From: an uncultured Schaedlerella sp.
GTDB lineage: Bacteria > Bacillota > Clostridia > Lachnospirales > Lachnospiraceae
Assembly (NCBI GenBank): GCA_934435195.1
Contig: CAKSAJ010000041.1
Span: 1 to 13,708 of the forward strand
DNA length: 13,708 nt
Reading direction: 5' to 3'
The notes under the pieces were generated by a model. It did no database searches, was not told the origin of the DNA, and saw only the letters and a program-made list of their open reading frames with translations. Of the stretch, positions 7,145 through 13,708 are shown in pieces. The position numbers and the translations under genes were made by a program. Positions within the stretch are counted from its first letter, which is position 1. Each line of letters begins with the position of its first letter.

Positions 7145-7176
7145 CTTGACGGCTATATAAAAGTGTGTAATGATAG
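7145..7176 (+). promoter_or_regulatory. Possible promoter for the Y-family polymerase
   Basis: TTGACG (7145-7150) is followed after 17 nt by AATGAT (7168-7173), in the 75-bp gap after the sortase. The -35 is good and the -10 is poor (4 of 6). No LexA-like palindrome was seen nearby, so SOS control is not shown. Since no terminator separates the genes, readthrough from the pilus operon is also possible. Confidence 0.35.
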
Positions 7177-7202
7177 CCTTATCAAAACACTGGGAGGAAG
7201 GC

Positions 7203-8390
7203 ATGGCGACGATCATATTTCATATTGATGTAAATTCAGCATACTTGAGTTGGACAGCAGTAGAACAATTGAAAAATGGGGCCGAAGTAGACTTGCGTAC
7301 AATACCTGCGATTATTGGCGGTGATCAGAAATCTCGTCACGGAATTGTACTTGCCAAGTCTATTTCTGCAAAAAAATATGGCATTCGTACAGGGGAACCG
7401 GTGGCGAATGCCTTTCGTAAGTGTCCAAATCTCGTAACAGCAGCACCAAATCACAAGATGTATCGGGAAAAAAGCCGTCAGTTGATGGATTATCTTAGGA
7501 CATACACAACAGAAATCGAGCAGGTCAGTGTGGATGAATGTTATATGGACTTTACGAAAATCGCAGATAAATTTGCATCGCCGGTGGCAGCAGCATGTGA
7601 AATAAAAGATGGAGTAAAAAACAAATTTGGTTTCACCGTAAACATTGGTATTTCCTCAAATAAACTTCTGGCAAAGATGGCATCCGATTTCGAAAAGCCT
7701 GACAAAGTACATACATTGTTTCCGGAAGAAGTTCCGTTGAAAATGTGGCCTTTGCCAATAAATGAATTGTTTATGGCTGGAAAATCAAGCGTGGATACAA
7801 TGAAAAAACTGGAAATCAATACGATCGGAGATTTGGCAAAAGCAGATCCGGCATTGATCGAACTTCATTTAAAAAGTCATGGTCGTATGTTATGGAATTT
7901 TGCAAATGGAATCGATGATTCACAAGTACAATCAAAACCATCAGAGGCAAAAGGAATCGGAAATTCAACGACACTTTCAGAAGATGCTGCAACTTATGAA
8001 GAGGTTCAAAAAGTATTCAAAAGCCTTGCCCAAAGTGTTGGAGGCAGGTTGAAAAAAGCCGGACAGAAAGCAATGATGATCAGTATGGAAGTAAAATATC
8101 ACAACTTCCAAACAATGTCACATCAAAGACAGCTTTCAAAACCGACAGACAAAGAAGAAGAAATATATGATGCTGCATGCCAGTTATTTTTAGAATCATG
8201 GAACGGAGAGCCTGTGCGGCTTCTTGGAATCAGGACAGCCAAACTGATCGATGCGTCGGAACCGGAACAATTATCCATATTCGATATCAAAATACCCGAT
8301 GAAAAACATAAGAAACTCAATAAAGCAATGGAAGAAATCAGAAAAAAATTCGGAGATAGCGCAGTGATGAAAGCAAGTGAGATGAAATAA
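7203..8390 (+). CDS. dinB: DNA polymerase IV (Y-family translesion polymerase)
   Basis: This 395-aa error-prone polymerase of the DinB family copies past damaged bases in the cytoplasm. The palm carries the metal ligands D9 in HIDVN and D111-E112 in SVDECYMDF, and Y14 is the likely steric-gate residue. The LLAKMASDFEKPDKVH segment and the helix-hairpin-helix thumb region (ELFMAGKSSVDTMKKLEINTIGDL) follow in the usual order, then a little-finger domain. QLSIF at 356-360 matches the beta-clamp-binding pentapeptide, showing it can be recruited to the replication fork. I chose ATG 7203 because GGAGG lies 6 nt upstream and the conserved domain starts right after it. An upstream in-frame ATG at 7170 would add 11 unconserved residues. 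The protein appears complete. Confidence 0.93.
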   Translation: MATIIFHIDVNSAYLSWTAVEQLKNGAEVDLRTIPAIIGGDQKSRHGIVLAKSISAKKYGIRTGEPVANAFRKCPNLVTAAPNHKMYREKSRQLMDYLRTYTTEIEQVSVDECYMDFTKIADKFASPVAAACEIKDGVKNKFGFTVNIGISSNKLLAKMASDFEKPDKVHTLFPEEVPLKMWPLPINELFMAGKSSVDTMKKLEINTIGDLAKADPALIELHLKSHGRMLWNFANGIDDSQVQSKPSEAKGIGNSTTLSEDAATYEEVQKVFKSLAQSVGGRLKKAGQKAMMISMEVKYHNFQTMSHQRQLSKPTDKEEEIYDAACQLFLESWNGEPVRLLGIRTAKLIDASEPEQLSIFDIKIPDEKHKKLNKAMEEIRKKFGDSAVMKASEMK

Positions 8391-8470
8391 GCCAAAATAG
8401 AAGTGAACAGTAACCACTGCTGAAATAAGAAATTGAAATAATGCGAAAATTGATAGAAAAAACAATGAAA

Positions 8471-8500
8471 TTACGTTATAATATCTGTATATAATCAACG
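8471..8500 (+). promoter_or_regulatory. AT-rich promoter-like region with two TATAAT boxes
   Basis: Exact TATAAT hexamers occur at 8477-8482 and 8490-8495, in the 160-bp gap before the cytidylate-kinase-like gene. TTGATA at 8450-8455 is 21 nt from the first, which is too far for a standard promoter. No other good -35 is seen at either. A promoter in this gap is likely, but which box is used cannot be decided from sequence. Confidence 0.35.
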
Positions 8501-8550
8501 TGTATTTAAAATGTGAAATACAATAATACGAGCAGATGGGAGTGACAATT

Positions 8551-9183
8551 ATGACGAACAACACAATCATTACAATCGGCAGACAATTCGGAAGTGGTGG
8601 ACATGAAATCGGAAATCGATTATCAGAACGACTTGGAATTCCACTTTATGATTACAATCTAATCCGTATGGCGGCACAAGAACTAAAGATTGATCCCCAA
8701 AAAGCCCAGGAAGTAGATGAAACAATTCTTGGAAGATATATGGCTTCCGCAGTATCCGGAACAGGCTCAGGAGCATATATACTTTTTATGAACGGGACAG
8801 AATATGAACAGCCATTATCAGAACAGATATTTGAGATGCAGTCCAAATTGATCGAAAAACTCGCAGAACAAAGTCCGTGTATATTTGTGGGACGATGCGC
8901 AGATTACATATTAGGTGATTACTCAAATTGCATTAATACATTTATCTACGCATACAAAGAAGATCGTATCCGAAGAATCATGAAACTGTATGATTTGAAT
9001 GAGAAAAAAGCATGGGAAAAAATCAAACGTGTAGACCGTACAAGAAAATCATACTATGAAGAACATACAGATCGTGAATGGGGAAGCATAGAAGCACATC
9101 AAATGATGTTCAATTCAAGTCTTATGGGAATTGACGGAGTTGTAGATGCATTAGAAGGAATCTACAAAAAATGGGAAGCATAA
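8551..9183 (+). CDS. Cytidylate-kinase-like P-loop protein
   Basis: This 210-aa soluble protein belongs to the cytidylate-kinase-like family common in Clostridia. The N-terminal nucleotide loop reads ITIGRQFGSGGHEIG (7-21). Unlike true CMP kinases, whose loop ends in GKGT, it has no lysine in the usual Walker A position; the family typically has a basic residue near here, and this copy has H18. The YDYNLI segment (33-38) and the C-terminal arginine-rich lid (near DRIRRI and KRVDRTRKSYY) follow the kinase plan. The true substrate of this family is not established as far as I know, so CMP phosphorylation should not be assumed. ATG 8551 is preferred since GGGAG lies 8 nt upstream; ATG 8536 has no RBS. 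A terminator follows. Confidence 0.8.
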   Translation: MTNNTIITIGRQFGSGGHEIGNRLSERLGIPLYDYNLIRMAAQELKIDPQKAQEVDETILGRYMASAVSGTGSGAYILFMNGTEYEQPLSEQIFEMQSKLIEKLAEQSPCIFVGRCADYILGDYSNCINTFIYAYKEDRIRRIMKLYDLNEKKAWEKIKRVDRTRKSYYEEHTDREWGSIEAHQMMFNSSLMGIDGVVDALEGIYKKWEA

Positions 9184-9220
9184 TAGTTGTTGTTCACCAT
9201 TCTTTATAGAAATACATTTT

Positions 9221-9250
9221 GGAGAAGACAGTCAAGTTGGCTGTCTTTTC
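9221..9250 (+). terminator. Intrinsic terminator after the cytidylate-kinase-like gene
   Basis: Arms AAGACAGTC (9225-9233) and GGCTGTCTT (9239-9247) pair over 9 bp, one G-U included, around an AAGTT loop. The stem can extend outward with further pairs to 9222/9250, and the 3' side runs into TTTTCT. It lies 40 nt after the stop codon and separates this gene from the CorA unit. Confidence 0.8.
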
Positions 9251-9322
9251 TAATTGACTTTCCAAAACAGGCAAAGTATGAGATAATATTCTATGGTAAA
9301 AACAAGAGAGAAGGTGACTCCG

Positions 9323-10234
9323 GTGATTTATAAAATAGGAGAACGTTTAGTTCCCATTGAAAATGAAACCTGGGAAAAAGAAAGACCGGCTGCGGTTTTT
9401 CTGACAGATTCTGCACATGCAGAAGAAACCCTGAAAAAAGCAGGGATTGTATATGATAACGAAATCAAGCTTGCAAAGATTGGTTTCTGTAAAGTAGAAA
9501 ATCAACATGAATGTATGGTAGGAACCTTGTGTATACCAAAACTTCTGGATGTGTTGGGAAACAAATATAGAATGTATTTTTTTGTTAATCAGCTTAATGT
9601 TGTAATTGTAGACGATGATGCATTTGCATATAAATTGATACAGCGGATCCAAAAGAAAAAAGCAAGACAGGCAGATACAAAAGAACGTTTTATTTATAAT
9701 TTTTTTGCAGAGTTTATGAGCAGAGATCTGGAAATACTGATCGCATATGAACGCCGTCTCTTACAGATGGAAGAAGAAGTGACCCGCGATGAAGTAGAAA
9801 GCTTTGAAAATGAAATGATGCCGATCCGTAGAGAACTTTTAAATTTAAGAAGCTATTACGATGAGATCATGGACTTAGGAAAAGAGCTCGAAGAAAATGA
9901 AAATGGAATTTTCCTTGAACGTCATTTAAAATATTTCGGTACATTGACAGACCGTGCCGACCGTCTGATGAGTAAGACACAACATTTACTGGAATACGCA
10001 CAACAGGTAAAAGAAGCTTACCAGTCACAGATTGCAGCAAGACAGAATAATAATATGCAGTTCTTAACAGTGATATCAACAATATTCTTCCCATTGACCC
10101 TCATCACAGGATGGTTTGGAATGAACTTTTACGATATGCCCGGACTGAAAAGCGGATACTACAGCGTGTGCGTGTTAAGTGTTGTAGTTGTTGTAGTCAG
10201 TCTGCATTTCTTTAAAAAGAAAAAAATTATTTAA
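9323..10234 (+). CDS. corA: CorA-family divalent metal transporter
   Basis: This 303-aa inner-membrane channel is expected to import Mg2+ or a related divalent cation. It has the CorA layout: an N-terminal cytoplasmic alpha/beta domain, a long helical stalk rich in Glu and Arg (about 115-245), two C-terminal transmembrane helices (about 247-265 and 280-297), and the GMN signature at 266-268 between them. The basic KKKKII tail is usual. The periplasmic loop is DMPGLKSGYY rather than the common MPE-type loop, so ion preference may differ. I chose the GTG at 9323 because AAGGTGA, complementary to the 16S 3' end, lies just upstream. ATG 9293 would add 10 residues and has no RBS. The transglutaminase-like gene follows after 30 nt, suggesting co-transcription. 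Confidence 0.85.
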   Translation: MIYKIGERLVPIENETWEKERPAAVFLTDSAHAEETLKKAGIVYDNEIKLAKIGFCKVENQHECMVGTLCIPKLLDVLGNKYRMYFFVNQLNVVIVDDDAFAYKLIQRIQKKKARQADTKERFIYNFFAEFMSRDLEILIAYERRLLQMEEEVTRDEVESFENEMMPIRRELLNLRSYYDEIMDLGKELEENENGIFLERHLKYFGTLTDRADRLMSKTQHLLEYAQQVKEAYQSQIAARQNNNMQFLTVISTIFFPLTLITGWFGMNFYDMPGLKSGYYSVCVLSVVVVVVSLHFFKKKKII

Positions 10235-10264
10235 AAAGAGCATTAAAAAACAAGGAATAGAAGC

Positions 10265-11299
10265 ATGGAACCATACTATTACAGCAAGATGAATAAGCCA
10301 AAACAAATCGTATATCATTCCCTTATGCAAGGGCTGAATGAATTGGCAGATGAAATTAAAATACCTTATCTGGAAGGAAATGAATTATATGATGTATTCT
10401 TCCAACTTCGCCTCGATCATCCGGAAATATTCTGGGCAAGTGGATTCAAATACAAACATTATATAGATTCTTCCAATTTGATTTTTATCCCGGAATATTT
10501 ATTTGATAAAAACAAGATTAAAGAACATCAAAAAGCAATGAAAGCTCGTGTAGAAAAATTGTCAAGAGCGGCTTCAAACTATTCCGAATGGGAAAAAGAA
10601 AAGTATGTGCATGATTTTATCTGCGAAAATGTACGATACGATAAATTAAAAAAATCATATTCACATGAAATCATCGGACCATTAGGTCAAGGAGTCGGAG
10701 TCTGCGAAGGTATTGCAAAAGCAGTAAAAGTGTTGTGTGATGCATTAGGTGTCTGGTGTATCATTGCAATTTGTGGAAATAATCCAGAAAAAGGAATTAA
10801 ATATCGTCATACCTGGAATATTGTGAAAATCAATGGGAAATATTATCATCTTGATACAACCTTTGACAATACGCTGGGGAAAGAAGAAACTTTTGGTTCC
10901 GAAATTCGATACGATTATTTCAATCTAAGTGATAAACAAATCTTTCGCGATCATGAACCTGTTCTCGTATCTGTACCAAAATGTGAAGACGGAGAACATT
11001 TCTATTATAAAGAAAAGAAACTTTCTTTTACAAAAAAAGAAGATGTATATAAAAGAGCATTGCAGACTGCAAAAAAAGGAAAAATATTTACTATGCACTG
11101 GCGTGGCGGATATTTAACAAAAGAAGTGTTAGATGAACTAATAGACTTAATTCAAAAAGCCGGAGAAGAAAAGCAGAAAAAGGCGAAGATCAGTTTGAAT
11201 TGGTCACAGGCAGTGCTGAGATTTACCTTTGCGGAGGAATTAGTTATGGCAGAGATTACAATGGAAGAGGCAAATGAAGGTGAACGGATTGATTGTTGA
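10265..11299 (+). CDS. Transglutaminase-like cysteine protease-fold protein, apparently cytoplasmic
   Basis: This 344-aa protein has a transglutaminase-like core with an intact Cys-His-Asp triad: C147 in GVCEG, H182 in RHTWNIV and D197 in YYHLDTTFD. The helix before the core (KYVHDFICENVRYD, 113-126) is typical of bacterial members. The first 100 residues and the region after about 225 are not recognised. There is no signal peptide or transmembrane helix, unlike many bacterial transglutaminase-like proteins that act outside the cell, so it probably works on a cytoplasmic substrate, as a peptidase or amide-processing enzyme. It follows the CorA gene by 30 nt with an AAGGAA RBS and probably shares its mRNA. 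The enzyme fold is confident; the reaction is unknown. Confidence 0.8.
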   Translation: MEPYYYSKMNKPKQIVYHSLMQGLNELADEIKIPYLEGNELYDVFFQLRLDHPEIFWASGFKYKHYIDSSNLIFIPEYLFDKNKIKEHQKAMKARVEKLSRAASNYSEWEKEKYVHDFICENVRYDKLKKSYSHEIIGPLGQGVGVCEGIAKAVKVLCDALGVWCIIAICGNNPEKGIKYRHTWNIVKINGKYYHLDTTFDNTLGKEETFGSEIRYDYFNLSDKQIFRDHEPVLVSVPKCEDGEHFYYKEKKLSFTKKEDVYKRALQTAKKGKIFTMHWRGGYLTKEVLDELIDLIQKAGEEKQKKAKISLNWSQAVLRFTFAEELVMAEITMEEANEGERIDC

Positions 11300-11352
11300 T
11301 GAGCAAGATTGCACAGGTATTTCTTATGTTTAAATGTTTCGAAAAAAACGTC

Positions 11353-11381
11353 TTGACTAAAAGTCATTTTTCGTGTATAGT
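11353..11381 (+). promoter_or_regulatory. Near-consensus sigma-70/SigA promoter for the FUSC-like gene
   Basis: TTGACT (11353-11358) and TATAGT (11376-11381) are separated by exactly 17 nt, each matching consensus at 5 of 6 positions. The expected start is near 11388, giving a leader of about 75 nt. That leader contains an 8-bp hairpin with one bulge, TGCATCCAC (11407-11415) and GTGATGCA (11420-11427), ending about 34 nt before the start codon. This marks a new transcription unit after the transglutaminase gene. Confidence 0.75.
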
Positions 11382-11461
11382 ACCTCTTCGCTATATCAAA
11401 AATAATTGCATCCACAAAAGGTGATGCAGTTAACATAAAAAAGTGAAAGGAAGGATACCCC

Positions 11462-12508
11462 ATGACATTTTATCAGGAATTACAGTTAAGCTCTGTAGGC
11501 TCAAAACAATTGATCAAAAACACACAGGACAAAAAAGAAAAACGCCGTCACATACTAATCTACAACTTTAAAGTATATCTTGTAATGGCATTTTGTTTTG
11601 CATTTGTAACAATATTCAGTCAAATATTCGGTTCGGACAACAGTGTGGCAGGAGTAACCATATTACTGGCGGTACTTGTTCTTCGTCAGGCAGATTTCGG
11701 AATCCGGACAAGTCATGGAATTCTCAGTATTGGAGGCATTTTTGCTATATTAATGATAGGACCAAGATTAGCAAATATGTTGCCGCCATTTATGGCATTT
11801 GGTGTAAATATAATCTGTATTCTATTATTAATGATTTTGGGATGCCATAATGTGATTATGTCAAATCATTCAACCTTTGTATTAGGATATTTATTATTGT
11901 TTGGATATGATGTAAGCGGGCAGTCGTACAGACTTCGTGTGATTGGATTACTTGTCGGAATGATAGTCTGTATGGCAATATTTTACAAAAACCAGAAAAA
12001 CAGACTATATCGCAGAACATTTCTGGATCTGTTTCGTGAATTTGATCGTTTCTCAGCAAGAAGCAGATGGTATATCAGACTGACACTGATTGTATCATCA
12101 GCAATGTTGATCATGACACTTCTTGGACTGCCAAGAGCAATGTGGGCAGGAATTGCATGTATGTCAGTGTGCATGCCATTTACGGAAGATGCAAAAGAAC
12201 GTGCAAAATTAAGAGGTATATATAATATAGTAGGAAGCTTGATTTTTATCGCGCTATATCTCGTATTGCCAGAATCGATGTATCCGTATATCGGAGTGAT
12301 AGGCGGAATCGGAGTCGGCTACTCAGCCGGATATGCATGGCAGACCGTATTTAACACATTTGGAGCACTGTCTATTGCAGCAGGAATGTTTGGAATGCCT
12401 GCTGCCGTAGCACTTCGTATTGGTGCAAATGTATTCGGTGCGGTATATACAGTAGTATGTAATCAGTTATTGGCACGAATAGGGAAGAAACAAGCAGTTG
12501 CTGCTTAA
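11462..12508 (+). CDS. FUSC-like integral membrane protein
   Basis: This 348-aa multi-pass protein has a short basic cytoplasmic N-terminus. About six helices (from roughly 36 to 175) are followed by a charged linker (176-205) and a second helical block (about 206-337), so it is arranged as two halves. The segment PRAMWAGIACMSVCMPF and the following RAKLRGIYNIVGSLI (roughly 224-262) resemble the FUSC/aromatic-acid-exporter signature, where a positively charged loop precedes a glycine-containing helix. It lacks the large soluble domain of many full-length FUSC exporters. Members are linked to efflux of aromatic acids or toxic compounds, but the substrate here cannot be read from sequence. AGGAAGG precedes the ATG by 7 nt, and a strong own promoter lies upstream. 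The next gene begins 78 nt downstream and may be co-transcribed. Confidence 0.65.
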   Translation: MTFYQELQLSSVGSKQLIKNTQDKKEKRRHILIYNFKVYLVMAFCFAFVTIFSQIFGSDNSVAGVTILLAVLVLRQADFGIRTSHGILSIGGIFAILMIGPRLANMLPPFMAFGVNIICILLLMILGCHNVIMSNHSTFVLGYLLLFGYDVSGQSYRLRVIGLLVGMIVCMAIFYKNQKNRLYRRTFLDLFREFDRFSARSRWYIRLTLIVSSAMLIMTLLGLPRAMWAGIACMSVCMPFTEDAKERAKLRGIYNIVGSLIFIALYLVLPESMYPYIGVIGGIGVGYSAGYAWQTVFNTFGALSIAAGMFGMPAAVALRIGANVFGAVYTVVCNQLLARIGKKQAVAA

Positions 12509-12586
12509 AAATCAAATGGCAAGGTGAGTATGCAATCCAGTGAATTGGAGTTTGGATTTTCAAACGAAAATGAGGAGGATTACAAA

Positions 12587-13576
12587 ATGATTACTGGGAA
12601 TAATAAATTTGAAATCTCCGATACGATTCTTAAATTAGAAGAATTATTAGATCAAGGGCAATTTGAATTAATGTCCGATCAGGTAATAGATGGAAAATTA
12701 AAGGCAGTTTATTTAATGAATGACGCGGTGGAGAGCTTTCTGGTATTTGAACAGGCAAGAATAACCGGAGTGTATCAAAAAGAGTACGAAGGTGAGGTAG
12801 AGGCGTCGCTTTCAATACATCAAAATCCAGACACAGAGAAGGAAGAATTTATACTGGTTGTTTATCAAGGTGACACGGTATGTACTCTGTTCTTTGTAGA
12901 TATTGCTTTAGAGACACATTTGTATGATTATGGAAAGGTTGGACATTTTTGGGTAGAAGGATATGAATATCTTCGCCAGCTAGAATACCGACTTGCGATT
13001 TTAAGAGATAAACGAGATTATCTGGGAGAAGTGTACTGTAATGAGGTAGAATTAAAATTAGCCCATCTTGCAGAGTTTCCACCATTAAATTACTGCTGTT
13101 ATCCTGCAGTACCAGAGAAGTATATTGTACCAAAAGAAAATCCATGGATTCCATCAGAAAATGCGATTCGTGTGATGATGGGATTAGCAAAGCAGACAGA
13201 AGATAAATCATTACAGCATATTCTATCGTTTTATAAGAGACATTCTTGGAAGTGGGTAACACGATGGATAGCGGATATGCTCCATAAAAATGTACACGCT
13301 GAAGTGGTTGATTTATTAACGGAAGAATTGACAAAAGCTGCGTCAGATTATCCAGAAAGAAAATTTGATGAGAAAGAAGAAAAAGAACACAGAACTCTTT
13401 TAGAACGTGCAAAACAAGAACAGAGAAAACTAAAGGAACAGGGAATAAAGGCTGATATAGTGCGAGAAGAACCATTTATAACATCAAGAGATTCACTCAG
13501 GTATAAGGTGTATTTGATGGAATGGCGGTCGAAACGGGGAAATCGGATTGTAAAAATTAAAGAAATAAATAATTAA
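12587..13576 (+). CDS. Hydrophilic protein of unknown function
   Basis: I do not recognise a functional domain in this 329-aa protein. It has no signal peptide or transmembrane helix and looks cytoplasmic. The first half (about 1-150) is acidic and probably beta-rich. The middle has aromatic- and proline-rich segments (LAEFPPLNYCCYPAVPEKY and KENPWIPSENAIRVMMGLA). Residues about 235-295 form a Lys/Glu-rich, probably coiled-coil helix. It might belong to an uncharacterised Clostridia family such as DUF3878, but that is recall, not evidence. ATG 12587 follows a perfect AGGAGG by 8 nt. An in-frame ATG at 12530, behind AAGGTGA, would add 19 acidic residues and cannot be excluded. It lies behind the FUSC-like gene with no terminator between them, and a strong terminator ends the unit. 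Confidence 0.7.
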   Translation: MITGNNKFEISDTILKLEELLDQGQFELMSDQVIDGKLKAVYLMNDAVESFLVFEQARITGVYQKEYEGEVEASLSIHQNPDTEKEEFILVVYQGDTVCTLFFVDIALETHLYDYGKVGHFWVEGYEYLRQLEYRLAILRDKRDYLGEVYCNEVELKLAHLAEFPPLNYCCYPAVPEKYIVPKENPWIPSENAIRVMMGLAKQTEDKSLQHILSFYKRHSWKWVTRWIADMLHKNVHAEVVDLLTEELTKAASDYPERKFDEKEEKEHRTLLERAKQEQRKLKEQGIKADIVREEPFITSRDSLRYKVYLMEWRSKRGNRIVKIKEINN

Positions 13577-13584
13577 AAAGAGCA

Positions 13585-13632
13585 TGTCTCGATTGGAAAA
13601 ATAGCATTGTGCTACTTAAAATAATCGAAACA
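13585..13632 (+). other. Nested RNA hairpin in the 3' untranslated region
   Basis: Outer arms TGTCTCGATT (13585-13594) and AATCGAAACA (13623-13632) pair with a single C/A mismatch. An inner TAGCA/TGCTA stem (13602-13606, 13610-13614) closes a TTG loop. It lies between the last stop codon and the terminator and lacks a U-tract. It could be a processing or stability element. Alternatively, TTGGAA (13593-13598) and TAAAAT (13617-13622), spaced 18 nt, could form a weak promoter for a short RNA or for a gene beyond the window. Confidence 0.3.
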
Positions 13633-13671
13633 GAGTTTGTCAAGCAAAGTGTGTAAATTTTTTGATTTTTT

Positions 13672-13700
13672 ATCGGCGGTCAAATTAGACCGCCGATTTT
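13672..13700 (+). terminator. Strong intrinsic terminator closing the FUSC/unknown unit
   Basis: Perfect 10-bp arms ATCGGCGGTC (13672-13681) and GACCGCCGAT (13688-13697) flank an AAATTA loop and are followed by TTT on the plus strand. The stem is the most GC-rich short stretch of the intergenic sequence. The minus strand has an A-run rather than a T-run after the stem, so it acts only in the plus direction. Confidence 0.85.
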
Positions 13701-13708
13701 GCATTATT

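Noticed and set aside
7128..7202. LexA (SOS) box upstream of dinB
   Set aside because: No CGAAC-N4-GTTCG-like palindrome was found in the gap.
8401..8436. Terminator after dinB
   Set aside because: Only a 4-bp CAGT/ACTG stem is present, without a T-tract.
12849..13475. A 208-codon open frame on the minus strand opposite the last gene
   Set aside because: It reads as an antisense shadow: its Leu/Pro/His-rich composition mirrors the Glu/Lys-rich plus-strand codons. The plus-strand gene has a perfect RBS.

Overview
The window looks like chromosomal DNA of a low-GC Gram-positive gut anaerobe, most probably a member of the Lachnospiraceae (Clostridia). This is an inference from AT-rich codons, strong AGGAGG-type ribosome binding sites, sortase-type surface proteins, a cytidylate-kinase-like protein with a GSGG loop, and a clostridial-style DinB opening with IDVNSAYLSW. 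No rRNA, tRNA, CRISPR array, transposase or integrase was seen.

Left end (1-1861, minus strand): a secreted metallophosphatase/5'-nucleotidase whose C-terminus reaches an NPKTG sorting pentapeptide and then stops 8 residues later. The stop codon lies inside a 19-bp-arm inverted repeat that also works as a terminator hairpin for this gene. Its start is preceded by a perfect 17-bp tandem duplication of the RBS-ATG unit. A 374-bp divergent intergenic region (1862-2235) separates it from the next operon and holds two hairpins in the presumed leader of that operon.

Centre (2236-7127, plus strand): a compact sortase-assembled pilus operon. The order is a VWA-domain adhesin (probable tip), a signal-peptidase-I-like protein lacking both catalytic residues, an FctA/Spy0128-type isopeptide pilin (probable backbone), and a class B sortase. 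This repeats the adhesin-SipA-FctA-sortase order of the streptococcal FCT pilus region, with a VWA adhesin in the Cpa position and no visible base pilin. The two pilus proteins carry different sorting pentapeptides, IPLTN and VPITG.

Right part (7203-13576, all plus strand): housekeeping and accessory genes. These are a DinB-type Y-family polymerase with a clamp-binding motif, a cytidylate-kinase-like protein followed by a terminator, a CorA-family metal transporter, a transglutaminase-like protein without a signal peptide, a FUSC-like membrane protein behind a near-consensus promoter, and a hydrophilic protein of unknown function. A nested RNA hairpin and a strong GC-rich terminator close the window.

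The most interesting part is the pilus locus: how a catalytically dead signal peptidase and one class B sortase handle two different sorting signals. Next is the apparent loss of the wall anchor from the neighbouring nucleotidase.
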